Source: Ignavibacteriota bacterium (GTDB taxonomy: Bacteria > Bacteroidota > Ignavibacteria > Ignavibacteriales > Melioribacteraceae). From it: 64,000 nt of DNA. Positions 19,101 through 27,214 of the stretch are shown here, piece after piece; within the stretch, counting starts at the first letter, position 1; each line of letters starts with the position of its first letter. The position numbers and the translations under genes were made by a program. The notes beneath the pieces are model-generated. The model had not been told where the DNA came from. It made no database searches and saw only the letters and a list, made by a program, of their open reading frames with translations. The stretch spans positions 2,440,001 to 2,504,000 of the forward strand of contig JADJGF010000001.1 of the NCBI GenBank assembly GCA_016708125.1. Direction: 5' to 3'.

Positions 19101-19219
19101 CAACCGGATTAACTTTATTTATTGTGCCGGCAATTTATTCATTCTTATCTGATAAGAAAAAGGAAGTAAGTAATGTTGTTATTGAAAATTTTGATAAGGA
19201 ATTATTAGCATCAAAATGA
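16136..19219 (+). CDS. RND efflux transporter permease (AcrB/MexB family, HAE-1)
   Basis: 1027 residues, the full length of an AcrB-type proton antiporter, with twelve predicted membrane helices and two large periplasmic loops. The start RRPVLAIVMSIVVVLFG and YPSVDPP are family signatures. The proton-relay pair Asp400-Asp401 lies in GIVVDDAIIVLENI. The second half shows GLVTKNGILIVEFANQ and LRPILMTSLSTILGTLP. It is co-transcribed with the adaptor upstream. A strong hairpin terminator follows at 19263. It probably exports hydrophobic toxic compounds. Which compounds, and whether the nearby two-component system controls it, cannot be told from sequence. Confidence 0.96.
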   Translation: MSLSSISIRRPVLAIVMSIVVVLFGMIGYTYLGIREYPSVDPPIISVGVSYIGANADVVESQITEPLEEQINGIAGIRSLTSVSRDGRSDITVEFDVNVDLETAANDVRDRVSRAQRNLPADVDPPIVSKADADAVPIVFLNVKSDKRTLLELSDIALNTFKERLQTISGVSQVMIWGEKRYSMRLWMDPTKLAAYNITPLDIRNALNRENIELPSGSIEGKNTELTVRTLGRLTTIDDFNNLTIKEVSGAIVRFKDVGLAELYPENDKSILRRDGIPMVGVVLVPQPGANYIEIADEFYKRIEQLKKDLPADIELGIGFDVTKYIRNSISEVQETIFLAFILVILIIFIFLRDWRTTLIPIIAIPVSLIGTFFIMYIADFSINVLTLLGIVLAIGIVVDDAIIVLENIYKKVEDGLNPIDAGIKGTSEIFFAVISTTVSLVAVFLPIMFLQGITGRLFVEFGVVIAGAVIISAFVALTLTPMLSSRFLKHIENQNWFYKKTEPIFKSFELAYKNALSSFMKIRWLAIPIVIVSFGAIFLIGSNLQSELAPIEDRGEVRVESKMPEGTSYELMDFYIMQTVKLLQDSIKESEAMISLTGGGRGRNSGFVRLTLSDADTRNRSQQEIADKITIMMNGLSDAKSFVIQSQSISTRRGGLPVQYVIQAPNFEKLQDVVPKFMNKAQDEPTFANVDVNLKFSKPEIVVEINRTKARQLGVSALDIAQTLQLAYSGQRFGFFVMNGKQYQVIGQVLKEDRNKPLDLTTISVRNNRGELIQLDNLITLKEKSSPPQLFRFNRYVSATISASLAPGKTIQDGIAAMDKIADNVLDDRFSTSLEGASKDFVESSSSLLFTFMLALILIYLTLAAQFESFRDPLIIMFTVPLAIAGAVFSLWYFNQTLNIFSQIGQIMLIGLVTKNGILIVEFANQKKAQGLNILDAVKEAASLRLRPILMTSLSTILGTLPIALALGTGSGARVSMGIAVIGGLIFSTGLTLFIVPAIYSFLSDKKKEVSNVVIENFDKELLASK

Positions 19220-19262
19220 TTTGGTTTGCAGAACAAATTAATAATTAATTAAGTTTAAAATA

Positions 19263-19293
19263 AAAAAGTTCGAAAATAATTTTCGAACTTTTT
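19263..19293. terminator. Bidirectional intrinsic terminator
   Basis: A 14-bp perfect stem, AAAAAGTTCGAAAA (19263-19276) with its complement (19280-19293), has a 3-nt loop and a T-run on each side. It ends the RND operon on the plus strand and tRNA-Thr on the minus strand. Confidence 0.85.
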
Positions 19294-19294
19294 G

Positions 19295-19367
19295 AGCTGG
19301 TGATGGGACTCGAACCCGCAACCTGCTGATTACAAGTCAGCTGCTCTACCAATTGAGCTACACCAGC
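19295..19367 (-). tRNA. tRNA-Thr (anticodon TGT)
   Basis: Read on the minus strand, the 73-nt sequence folds as a full cloverleaf: acceptor GCTGGTG/CACCAGC, D-arm with AGCTCAATTGGTAGAGC, anticodon stem GCTGA/TCAGC with loop CTTGTAA (anticodon TGT), and T-loop GGTTCGAGTCC. The discriminator is U. CCA is not encoded. It reads ACA codons (and others by wobble). Confidence 0.96.
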
Positions 19368-19454
19368 ATTTTTTTGAGAAACCAAATCTAATATATTTTG
19401 TAATTCAAAGCAATAATATAAATTACATTTTTAGAAAAATTTAATAGACAAAAA

Positions 19455-20204
19455 GTGATATCTAAATCTGAACTTAAAAGCTTAAGTAAACTTACTCAAA
19501 AAAAATATAGAATTTCTGAGCAAAAGTTTATTATTGAAGGAAAAAGATTATTTGAAGAAGGATTAAAAAGTAATTTCAAATGTTTGGAAGTTTTGATAAC
19601 AGAAGATTTTGAAAATAATTTTCCGGAAATAATTAAAAATCTTTTATCAAAAAAAATTAGATATTCTATTATTAATAATGTTGAATTAGAAAAATTATCT
19701 TCCACAAAAAATCCGCAGGGAATTATTGCGTCTTTTGAAATTCCATCCCATAATGAAAAATTAATAAATGATAAAATTATTATTTGCTTGGATAATATTT
19801 CTGATCCCGGAAATGTTGGAACAATTCTTAGATCTTGTGATTGGTTTGGAGTTAAAACTGTTTTGTTAAGTAAAGAATGTGCGGAATTGTTCAATCCAAA
19901 AGTATTAAGAGCGAGCATGGGAGCAATATTTAATTTAAATATTTTTGAAGATATTGATTTGGTGAGTAAAATTAGTGAATTGAAAAAGCGTAATTATAAA
20001 ATCTATTTAGCTGATTTGGATGGCATCGATTACAAAAAAAATCAGTTTAATCAAAAATCTGTTATTATCTTTTCTAACGAAGCATTTGGACCAACCAAAG
20101 AATTAGTCGAAATTTGTGATACAAAAATTACAATCCCCAAAAAAGGAAATATTGATTCATTGAATGTTTCTGCGGCTGCGGCAGTTATTCTTTCAGCTAT
20201 TTAA
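19455..20204 (+). CDS. TrmH/SpoU-family RNA 2'-O-methyltransferase
   Basis: 249 residues. An N-terminal substrate-binding domain (about 1-90, with KKYRISEQKFIIEGKRLFEE) precedes a SPOUT catalytic domain. The three knotted-fold motifs are visible: LDNISDPGNVGTILRSCDWF (motif 1, catalytic Asn and Arg), IIFSNEAFGP (motif 2) and IPKKGNIDSLNVSAAAAVIL (motif 3). It methylates ribose in rRNA or tRNA with S-adenosylmethionine. The domain order resembles the RlmB/TsnR-like group, but the target nucleotide is unknown. It starts with GTG at 19455. Its 3' end overlaps the convergent DinB-fold gene by 12 bp. Confidence 0.9.
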   Translation: MISKSELKSLSKLTQKKYRISEQKFIIEGKRLFEEGLKSNFKCLEVLITEDFENNFPEIIKNLLSKKIRYSIINNVELEKLSSTKNPQGIIASFEIPSHNEKLINDKIIICLDNISDPGNVGTILRSCDWFGVKTVLLSKECAELFNPKVLRASMGAIFNLNIFEDIDLVSKISELKKRNYKIYLADLDGIDYKKNQFNQKSVIIFSNEAFGPTKELVEICDTKITIPKKGNIDSLNVSAAAAVILSAI

Positions 20205-20660
20205 TTTTTCTCGTTCATAAAAAATATAATCAATTTTAGCCGGTTCAATATTCTTTAATTTTAATTTTGAATTTATTTGTGCCCGATGATAAGTTGAATG
20301 ATTTATTACGTGAGTGAAAATTTCTTGATAAGAATTTGAAAATTCATTTCCGGAAGAATTATGATATTTACAAATATTCAGAATACTTTGGTCATTCAAT
20401 TTGTTAATAAACTTTTTCCATTCATTTGAACTTTTTTCTGAAAGTATTTGTATTTCTTTATTTGTATAAATTTCCCAAATATCAATTGAGTAATTTTGTG
20501 TTTCTTTTAATCTTTCAAGCCATGTATCTTGCGCTGAAATAATATGGCTCATCAATTTAATTGTTTCATCCTTTCCATCATGAATAAAAAATAATTTATT
20601 TATTAGATGAGAATTAGCCCAATTATTATATTCAAACAAATTTAGAAAATACTTTTTCAT
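20193..20660 (-). CDS. DinB-fold putative metalloenzyme
   Basis: 155 residues of the DinB/YfiT four-helix-bundle superfamily. It opens FEYNNWANSHLINKL, a typical first helix. The likely metal triad is His39 (MSHIISAQDTW) with His121 and His125 in HVINHSTYHRAQI. Members include thiol-dependent transferases (mycothiol, bacillithiol and glutathione types) and proteins with no known activity. Because bshA is in the window, a bacillithiol-dependent transferase is a reasonable but unproven idea. It ends inside the convergent methyltransferase gene (12-bp overlap) and lies directly downstream of the amylase gene terminus region, but on its own frame with an ATG at 20660. Confidence 0.75.
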   Translation of the reverse strand: MKKYFLNLFEYNNWANSHLINKLFFIHDGKDETIKLMSHIISAQDTWLERLKETQNYSIDIWEIYTNKEIQILSEKSSNEWKKFINKLNDQSILNICKYHNSSGNEFSNSYQEIFTHVINHSTYHRAQINSKLKLKNIEPAKIDYIFYEREKLNS

Positions 20661-20666
20661 TAAAGT

Positions 20667-23480
20667 CTATTTTAGCAAAACCATTTTTTTTATTATAGAA
20701 AATGATCCATAACTCAACTTATAATAATATATCCCACTTGACAATTCTTTAGCATTAAACTCTACTTCATAATTCCCCGGTTTTTGATCTTGACTTACGA
20801 ATATTTTAACTACTCTTCCTAAAACATCATACACTACTAATTTCACGTTAGATGTTATAATTTTTTCAGTTATTGGAATTGAATATTGTATAATTGTTTT
20901 TGGGTTAAACGGATTTGGGAAATTTTGCAGAAGTTCAAAATGTGGAATAATTTTATCTTCTTCATTTTTAATGTCTACCAAAATTCCTTGTTCTGGTGTT
21001 GGAAGCTTTACTGTTGTATAAATGTGAAACTCTCCTGGCTCAAGAGTTATAGAAGCTTGAGTATTTGTGATTTCAATACTGTCACCGCTAAAATAATTAA
21101 ACCACTTACCAGTATTTTGAAAATCCGGAACTATTGTTTTTTCCGTTACATCAAAATTACCAATAATTACAGCATTCATACTTTCGTGCGAAAGTTGAAT
21201 TTTTTTTGTTGATGTAATTGTTGATAATGTAAAATTTGATGTGGAAAATGTTTCGTAATTTTGTTTAAGATAATTTAATGCGGCAATTGTTTTATACAAA
21301 TTTTTTCTTTCTTCAACTTCCAAATAGTCCCATTTTATAGGCTTATTTCCAACTCTTCCATTATAATCTATTGAATAATCGTAACCCAATTCTTCAAATT
21401 GCCAAATCATTTTTGGTCCAGGAATAAGAATAAAAAAAGCTGCTGCAGTTTTTATTCTATCTAAAGCAGTGTTCAAATTTTTTATACTATAATCACCAAA
21501 AACATTTCCGTATGTTAGATTTTTATACATTAATCTTTCTTCATCATGACTTTCCATATATCCGACTAAATTAGGTTTTGTAAATCCGTGATTCTTGTAA
21601 GATATTCTTCCAAAATTCGAATTATCATTATATCCCATTGTAGCTTCATTATAATTATAATTTACGTTTCCCCAAACCATCATCCCATAATCTGTTAATA
21701 TTTTTTCTTCGGAATCCGGTGCAAAATGTTCAAGAATAATATAAGCTGTTGAATCAAATTCCCAAATATTATCTGCCATTCTTTTTAAAATATTAATTCT
21801 TGATTGATCGAAAGAACTTCCATCACCAATTGTATTTGTAAAACCTTTAGTGAAATCAAATCGAAACCCATCAAACTTATATTCTTCAAGCCAGTATTTT
21901 GTTACTCGATCAACTAATTCTTGAGTTGTAATATTTTCATGATTAAGATCGTAGCCCCAAGAAAATACTGGATTGGGGCTTGAAACATTGAACCATGGAT
22001 TTTCTGAAGTTACCGGTCCATAATCTCCGGAAGCATACAATCTCACAAACGATGATCTTCCGTACATATGATTAAGTACTATATCCATAATTACGGAAAT
22101 ATTTCTTTTATGGCATTCATCTATAAATTTTTTCAAATCATTTTTAGTTCCGTAATATTTATCCGGAGCAAAATAAAACGATGGATTATAGCCCCAACTT
22201 TCGTTTCCTTCAAATTCATTTACCGGCATTAACTCAATTGCATTTATACCTAATTTCTGAAGATAATCTAAAGTATCAATTAGTGTTTCATAACTATGTG
22301 TTGAAACAAAATCTCTAATTAACATTTCGTAAATAATTAATTTTTCTTGTGCAGGTTTTATATATTCATTTGCTTCCCATTGAAATTGAGTTTGCGAAGT
22401 TTGAAATACCGAAACCGAAAAACTTGTTTTATCATTTGGATATTGTATAAGATTCGGATAAGTATCATTTGAAATAAAACTATCTTCCGCTTCCAAAATT
22501 TTATCAGAATATGGATCAGCAATTTTTAATTTTCCATCAACTAGATATTGAAATCTATATTCTTGATTTGCAGTTAGATTATTTAATGTAATCCAATAAA
22601 TTGTACTGTCCGGAGTTAATTTAAAATAATACTTTGAATCAAATTCCCACGATTTTGAAGAATCGGGATCAAACTCCCAATTGTTAAAATCGCCAATTGC
22701 ATAAACAAATTTTTTGTTCGGTGCAAAAAGTGCAAGAGTTATTGTATTTGCATCAATATAATTTATACCGGTTTTAATTCCATTTGGTAATTCTTCAATT
22801 GTCACATTTTCTCTTATTATAAAATGAACTGAATCAATAAAAGTTTCACCATTTCCTTCTGCTATAAATTTTATCCATTGCCTTCCGGAGCCTTCTGCAA
22901 TTATGGTTTTACGAAGTGTATCTTCACTTGTCGAAGCAACAATTTGGTTATTAACAAATAATTTTAAACTATCGGCATCACTTGAAACAATTACAAAATT
23001 AATTTCTTCGCCTGATAAAGGATAAAATGGTAAATATTGCGGTTCAAGAATTTTAACATTCAAACCAACTTCAAAAAGCGAAATAAATAAATCTTCAGAT
23101 TGTTTAGTGCCGTCTGAACTTCTTAAAACAAAATTTAATGTAGAAATATGTTCATTGAGATTTGTTAGATTATAAAATTCCCGCGGATTATTAATTGTAA
23201 TTTTGTAAACATCGGTTGAAACTTTTGTTAACGAAGGCTGAGAATTATTATCACCCCAAGAACCAATTACATATTGCCAGTTCCCTAAATTTGTATTTAC
23301 GCCAGTGTGAGTATAAAGTGTTCCGATATAACCAACTAAATCTTTTCTTGTCAATTCTTGAATATTGAAAGTAATTTCAATTATATCGGTTTCGGTCGGG
23401 AATTCCGGATTTGTAATAAAGTCTTGAGAAAAAATTAAATTATATATGAATAGAATTATTGTGAAAATTATCTTTTTCAT
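20667..23480 (-). CDS. Secreted GH13 alpha-amylase-family enzyme with type IX-like C-terminal sorting domain
   Basis: 937 residues. After a signal peptide (about 1-18) come N-terminal beta-sandwich regions (20-225) and a CBM48-like segment around FVYAIGDFNNWEFD (258-271). The GH13 barrel runs from about 380 to 790. It shows DIVLNH (466-471), the nucleophile Asp542 in GFRFDF, the acid/base Glu584 in ILEHF and the transition-state pair His645-Asp646 in ESHDEE. The C-terminus (about 848-937) starts LLQNFPNPFNP and ends SGIYYYKLSYG...KKMVLLK, the type A sorting domain for type IX secretion. It hydrolyses alpha-glucans outside the cell or at its surface. Probably in one operon with the receptor-like gene 35 bp upstream. 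Confidence 0.93.
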   Translation of the reverse strand: MKKIIFTIILFIYNLIFSQDFITNPEFPTETDIIEITFNIQELTRKDLVGYIGTLYTHTGVNTNLGNWQYVIGSWGDNNSQPSLTKVSTDVYKITINNPREFYNLTNLNEHISTLNFVLRSSDGTKQSEDLFISLFEVGLNVKILEPQYLPFYPLSGEEINFVIVSSDADSLKLFVNNQIVASTSEDTLRKTIIAEGSGRQWIKFIAEGNGETFIDSVHFIIRENVTIEELPNGIKTGINYIDANTITLALFAPNKKFVYAIGDFNNWEFDPDSSKSWEFDSKYYFKLTPDSTIYWITLNNLTANQEYRFQYLVDGKLKIADPYSDKILEAEDSFISNDTYPNLIQYPNDKTSFSVSVFQTSQTQFQWEANEYIKPAQEKLIIYEMLIRDFVSTHSYETLIDTLDYLQKLGINAIELMPVNEFEGNESWGYNPSFYFAPDKYYGTKNDLKKFIDECHKRNISVIMDIVLNHMYGRSSFVRLYASGDYGPVTSENPWFNVSSPNPVFSWGYDLNHENITTQELVDRVTKYWLEEYKFDGFRFDFTKGFTNTIGDGSSFDQSRINILKRMADNIWEFDSTAYIILEHFAPDSEEKILTDYGMMVWGNVNYNYNEATMGYNDNSNFGRISYKNHGFTKPNLVGYMESHDEERLMYKNLTYGNVFGDYSIKNLNTALDRIKTAAAFFILIPGPKMIWQFEELGYDYSIDYNGRVGNKPIKWDYLEVEERKNLYKTIAALNYLKQNYETFSTSNFTLSTITSTKKIQLSHESMNAVIIGNFDVTEKTIVPDFQNTGKWFNYFSGDSIEITNTQASITLEPGEFHIYTTVKLPTPEQGILVDIKNEEDKIIPHFELLQNFPNPFNPKTIIQYSIPITEKIITSNVKLVVYDVLGRVVKIFVSQDQKPGNYEVEFNAKELSSGIYYYKLSYGSFSIIKKMVLLK

Positions 23481-23515
23481 TTAATATCCTAAGTAATTTT
23501 TCGAAATTAAATTTA

Positions 23516-25552
23516 TTATTCAATAAAATCCCAAGAAATGCCAATTCTAATTCCCCCTTCAGGTATTGGATAAAATGGAATTGAGTAATAATTATTTGAT
23601 AAAATATTTTCATAAGCAAAATAAAATGTTGCACGGTCTTGAATTCTTCCAGCTAAAGTAAAATCAATTCTAAATTGTGTATTTGAAATTGAATAATTTT
23701 TGAATTGTGTTAATGCATCATTTACAAAATAGTAATTGGAAGATCTCATAATTTGAAAATCATAAAATTGATTTTCTATATTATCATTAAAATAGAAATT
23801 GAAACCAGTTTTAAGATCCAGATTATTATTGTAAAGTTTATCTCTGTAATAAATTCCGGAAGAAATATTGAACTTGCTTGGTTTGGGAATTAAGGTTGAT
23901 TGACTTGACAAAAGGTAATTAGCATTTATGAAAAATTCTATATTCCAAAAAAATAAATTCGAAATTAAATTAATTCCTTCTCTCTTAACTTGCTCTGTAA
24001 ATGGGAAAATAATTTTTGTAGAATTTAGGTTAAAATCAGAATTTGAAAAAATTGGAACGGGAGTATGATCTGAATTTGTTGCAAAATATGTTATCGAAGT
24101 TTTCAAATTTTGCAGTGTAAATTCTGAAGTTAAAAAATAATTTGTGACATAGTTTTTTGCTTGTTCAGATTTTGGCAAGGAGAATAATTCGGAAATTAAA
24201 TATGGCTGGTTAAGTTTAGAAGTTCCGAACATAAATTTAATATTCTTGTTTATATTAAGTTTAACATCAAATCCCAAGCCCCTAGTAAGCTGATTTTCAA
24301 AATTACCTGTTTTGAAATAAATTGCTGGAACGATAAAACTATCAATAACGTTATAATCTGCAAATGCGGAAAATGAATAACTATTTTTAGTAGTGTAAAC
24401 ATTATAGTATTCTATCCCATAATCCGTATTAGAATAGTCTAAATTTATTTTAAATGAAAATTCTTCAATGGAATGTTTGTGATGAAAATTAAAATAGTAT
24501 TTTGAAAACTTATTCATGTTTGAAATTCGGGTACTGTCATTAGTCGATAGATCAATATTCTGTCTAAGCTTTTCCTCTGTTTGGTTAAATATAAAATTTA
24601 GTCTTGAAATACTATTCGGTAAAATTATTCCATATAAATCTCCAGAGACTTTATTTATCGTAGTTTCCTTGTATCGGTTTTCAAAATTAACCGGTGAGAT
24701 TGTATTAAATAGTTCATCTTGCAGCGAAACTGAATTTGCCAAAAGTGTTTCAACATCTATTCCGCCATTCAGTTCAACATTAGATTTTAAATGATAATAA
24801 TTTACTTTTGCAAATATGCTGTCAGTAATTCTGTAAATGCTATTTAAATCAGATTTCCAAATACCATATTCTGAATTTTTAAATGCGCCTGAATAAGCTG
24901 AATTAGAAAGCCGATATGATAAATGCAAATCTCTAAATATTAATGCACTAAATATAGCATCAATAGCAGCATCGTAATCCGGTGCTTGATAATATCTAAT
25001 TCTTGAAATAGGTTTTGCAGTAATGCTGTCTTGAGTTATTATGTTTGCAATTGCTGATGAATTTAAATTGTTATAGAGAAATCCTCTTGCTAAAGGAATA
25101 ACTTCAATGGAAGAAATATTTTCAGAAGGAATTAAATTTAAATCACTTGATCCATTCCAAGAATTAGAAAGTGAATAATTATTGTGAATGAAAGAAATAT
25201 TTTTATTTTCTTGAAAAAATATAAATGGAATATTTGGAACTCCTGCTAAACTAAAATTTTGTTGTGAAGTTAGTGGAAGAAAATTTAAGTAGTCGATTGC
25301 GTATCTGTAATTTTCAAAATCTAGTTCTTGTTTTTTTTTAATAAATGTCGCCAAGTATTGATATTCATTTTCATCAGTTACTTTTAAAAATGATTTTGGA
25401 GTTGATTTTATTTGATTTGAAGAATCCACTTGAGCAGTACTATCGCCAATATTTATAAGGGTTTTAGAGCTATCTATTTGAATGATTTGAGCCGGCAAAT
25501 TAATATTAAATAAAGTTATAACACAAAAAAACAACATCAATTTTATTTTCAT
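23516..25552 (-). CDS. Outer-membrane receptor-like beta-barrel protein
   Basis: 678 residues with a signal peptide (LMLFFCVITLFNINLPAQ). Residues roughly 100-190 resemble a reduced TonB plug: NISSIEVIPLARGFLYNNLNSSAIANIIT parallels the E-V-I-x-G-x-x-x-x-x-G-x-G-G-x-I-N-I-x-T core, but the glycines are largely lost. The rest is a long series of amphipathic strands ending in GISWDF(I)E, with a penultimate aromatic as in barrel proteins. No TonB box is evident. It is followed after 35 bp by the secreted amylase, so it may import amylase products in the manner of SusC-type proteins. That role is inference; it is not a recognisable SusC. Confidence 0.6.
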   Translation of the reverse strand: MKIKLMLFFCVITLFNINLPAQIIQIDSSKTLINIGDSTAQVDSSNQIKSTPKSFLKVTDENEYQYLATFIKKKQELDFENYRYAIDYLNFLPLTSQQNFSLAGVPNIPFIFFQENKNISFIHNNYSLSNSWNGSSDLNLIPSENISSIEVIPLARGFLYNNLNSSAIANIITQDSITAKPISRIRYYQAPDYDAAIDAIFSALIFRDLHLSYRLSNSAYSGAFKNSEYGIWKSDLNSIYRITDSIFAKVNYYHLKSNVELNGGIDVETLLANSVSLQDELFNTISPVNFENRYKETTINKVSGDLYGIILPNSISRLNFIFNQTEEKLRQNIDLSTNDSTRISNMNKFSKYYFNFHHKHSIEEFSFKINLDYSNTDYGIEYYNVYTTKNSYSFSAFADYNVIDSFIVPAIYFKTGNFENQLTRGLGFDVKLNINKNIKFMFGTSKLNQPYLISELFSLPKSEQAKNYVTNYFLTSEFTLQNLKTSITYFATNSDHTPVPIFSNSDFNLNSTKIIFPFTEQVKREGINLISNLFFWNIEFFINANYLLSSQSTLIPKPSKFNISSGIYYRDKLYNNNLDLKTGFNFYFNDNIENQFYDFQIMRSSNYYFVNDALTQFKNYSISNTQFRIDFTLAGRIQDRATFYFAYENILSNNYYSIPFYPIPEGGIRIGISWDFIE

Positions 25553-25798
25553 AATTATATTTTTTTTATTTCTTCTGCTGAAATTTAATTAAAATAAATT
25601 TGCGAAATTCAGTTTAGATAGAACGAAATTTAGACTTTTATAAAGCATAAAAAAATATAAATAACAGAATCGTTAAAAGTCAGACACAGTAAGGGTGAAA
25701 TAAAGTTTTAAAATATTAATAAAAAAATTTTTTTTTATTAAATAAAATAATTATTTTTTCACTGCATTCATTAACTAACAATCTATAAAGGAAAAAAA
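25553..25798. other. Divergent intergenic region upstream of HU and the receptor-like gene
   Basis: 246 bp with promoters expected in both directions. An A7/T9 tract flanked by TTAAT and ATTAA (about 25716-25737) makes an imperfect AT-only inverted repeat about 65 bp before the HU start. Runs like this bend DNA. No clear -35/-10 or operator could be defined. TAAAGGAAAAAAA at 25786-25798 is a strong ribosome-binding site for the HU gene. Confidence 0.4.
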
Positions 25799-26545
25799 AT
25801 GGCAAAAGCAAAACCTGCAGTAAAGAAACCAGCTGCAAAAAAAGCTGCTCCAAAAAAAGCTGCTGCTAAAAAAGTAGCACCAAAGAAAGTCGCTGCAAAA
25901 AAAGCTGCTCCAAAAAAAGCTGCTGCTAAAAAAGTAGCACCAAAGAAAGTCGCTGCAAAAAAAGCTGCTGCAAAAAAAGCTGCAACTAAAAAAGTTGCTG
26001 TAAAGAAACCAGCTGCAAAAAAAGCTGCTGCTAAAAAAGTTGCTCCTAAAAAAGCCGCTGCTAAAAAAGTTGCAACAAAGAAAGTTGCTGCAAAGAAACC
26101 AGTTGCAAAAAAAGCTGCTCCAAAAAAAGCTGTTGCTAAAAAAGCTGCACCAAAGAAAGTTGCTGCAAAGAAACCAGCTGCAAAAAAATTAGCCGCTAAA
26201 AAAGTTGCAGAAAAAAAAATAGCCGCTCCTAAACCAGCTGTTAAAAAACCAGTTGCTCCTAAAGGTCCTTATACAAAAGGAGATATTGTTGATCATTTAG
26301 CTTTTAAATTGGAAGTAACAAAAAAAACAGCTAATGCTTTTGTTGACGAATTAGCAGGCTTGATTGCTAATAATGCAAAGAAGACATTTACTTTACCTGG
26401 AGTTGGAAAATTTTCAACTGGTAAAACAAAAAAGAGAAACGGAAGAAACCCTTCAACTGGTCAAGCTATTGTTATCCCAGCTAAGAATAAAGTTAAATTC
26501 AAAGTTGGTAAAGCTTTACAAGATGCTGTGTTTCCTACAAAATAA
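25799..26545 (+). CDS. HU-family DNA-binding protein with long Lys/Ala/Pro-rich histone H1-like tail
   Basis: 248 residues. The first 155 or so consist almost wholly of KKAA, PKKA and AKKV units with no acidic residues until near the end, resembling eukaryotic histone H1 C-terminal tails. The HU domain follows (about 157-248). It begins YTKGDIVDHLAFKLEVTKKT and contains GVGKFSTGKTKKRNGRNPSTG, where the DNA-intercalating arm has the consensus R-N-P-x-T-G. HU dimers bend and compact DNA; basic tails add non-specific binding and aggregation of DNA. A strong ribosome-binding site and its own terminator suggest an abundant single-gene transcript. The tail is encoded by internal nucleotide repeats. 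Confidence 0.93.
   Translation: MAKAKPAVKKPAAKKAAPKKAAAKKVAPKKVAAKKAAPKKAAAKKVAPKKVAAKKAAAKKAATKKVAVKKPAAKKAAAKKVAPKKAAAKKVATKKVAAKKPVAKKAAPKKAVAKKAAPKKVAAKKPAAKKLAAKKVAEKKIAAPKPAVKKPVAPKGPYTKGDIVDHLAFKLEVTKKTANAFVDELAGLIANNAKKTFTLPGVGKFSTGKTKKRNGRNPSTGQAIVIPAKNKVKFKVGKALQDAVFPTK
25832..25969 (+). repeat. 60-bp exact tandem repeat inside the HU tail
   Basis: From 25832 to 25969 the sequence repeats with an exact 60-bp period over 2.3 copies, encoding a 20-residue unit of AKK/PKK motifs. Beyond it the repeats decay into shorter, degenerate 12-30 bp units up to about 26200. The tail length is expected to vary by slippage or recombination. Confidence 0.85.
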
Positions 26546-26567
26546 TTTTTATGGTTTACGATGTTTT

Positions 26568-26594
26568 AAAGTCCGGTTTTTGCCGGACTTTTTA
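26568..26594 (+). terminator. Intrinsic terminator of the HU gene
   Basis: AAAGTCCGG (26568-26576) pairs with CCGGACTTT (26583-26591) around a TTTTTG loop, followed by further T residues. It also serves the opposite strand, where the convergent gene ends at 26611. Confidence 0.88.
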
Positions 26595-26610
26595 TTTTAA
26601 ATAAGTAAAA

Positions 26611-27114
26611 TTATTTCTTTTTCTGTTTGGGACTATTTATAGCGCTGCTCTTAATATCATCTAAAAGTTTTAAGTAAAGTTTTTTAGTTACATTTGTTAA
26701 AATTATTTTAAGTAGTTCATTATAGTTTTTTAAATGTGGGCTAATTCCAATTTTTGTTTCATTGGTAATAACTTGCAGAGGTTTATAGGTTCTTCCGGAG
26801 AAAATTCCACCGGTAATATCCATTATATCTGAATGTTTGATAGTAACTTTTCTATTATTTAAAACAAAATCTGAACAAATCATTTCCTCATTATTAATTT
26901 CAATTTTGAATGGAAATGTTTTATACATTTTAAAATAGAATCTGTTAAAAATGTAAAGTAGAATAATTTTAATTAATAGCGGGAATACTAATTTCCAATC
27001 ACTCGAAATTGAAATTAATGAAATAAAAATATAAAACAGTAAAAGTAGATTAACGGGAATAACAGAATATCTATAAAATATTCTAGAAAAAAACGTGTAT
27101 TTAAATGTCACCAT
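26611..27114 (-). CDS. Hypothetical two-TM membrane protein with a PH-like domain
   Basis: 167 residues. Two adjacent membrane helices (about 17-36 and 40-60, FPLLIKIILLYIFNRFYF) are followed by a cytoplasmic part: IEINNEEMICSDFVLNNRKVTIKHSDIMDITGGIF, then strands and a final amphipathic helix. This arrangement resembles bacterial PH-domain (YdbS/bPH-type) membrane proteins, and NNRKVTIKHSDIMDI is the sort of strand pattern seen there. I cannot assign a family with certainty. It is convergent with the HU gene and divergent from the YpdA homologue; function unknown. Confidence 0.55.
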   Translation of the reverse strand: MVTFKYTFFSRIFYRYSVIPVNLLLLFYIFISLISISSDWKLVFPLLIKIILLYIFNRFYFKMYKTFPFKIEINNEEMICSDFVLNNRKVTIKHSDIMDITGGIFSGRTYKPLQVITNETKIGISPHLKNYNELLKIILTNVTKKLYLKLLDDIKSSAINSPKQKKK

Positions 27115-27214
27115 AATTTGTTCAACATTATTAAAACTTCCTAAAATTTAATAATTATATTTATTCGTAAAAATATTAAAAGATATATCAAAGTAATAAA
27201 AATAAATTTAAAGC

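Noticed and set aside
25799..26270. Regular short repeats suggesting a CRISPR-like array
   Set aside because: They encode Lys/Ala-rich protein, have no spacers, and belong to the HU tail.
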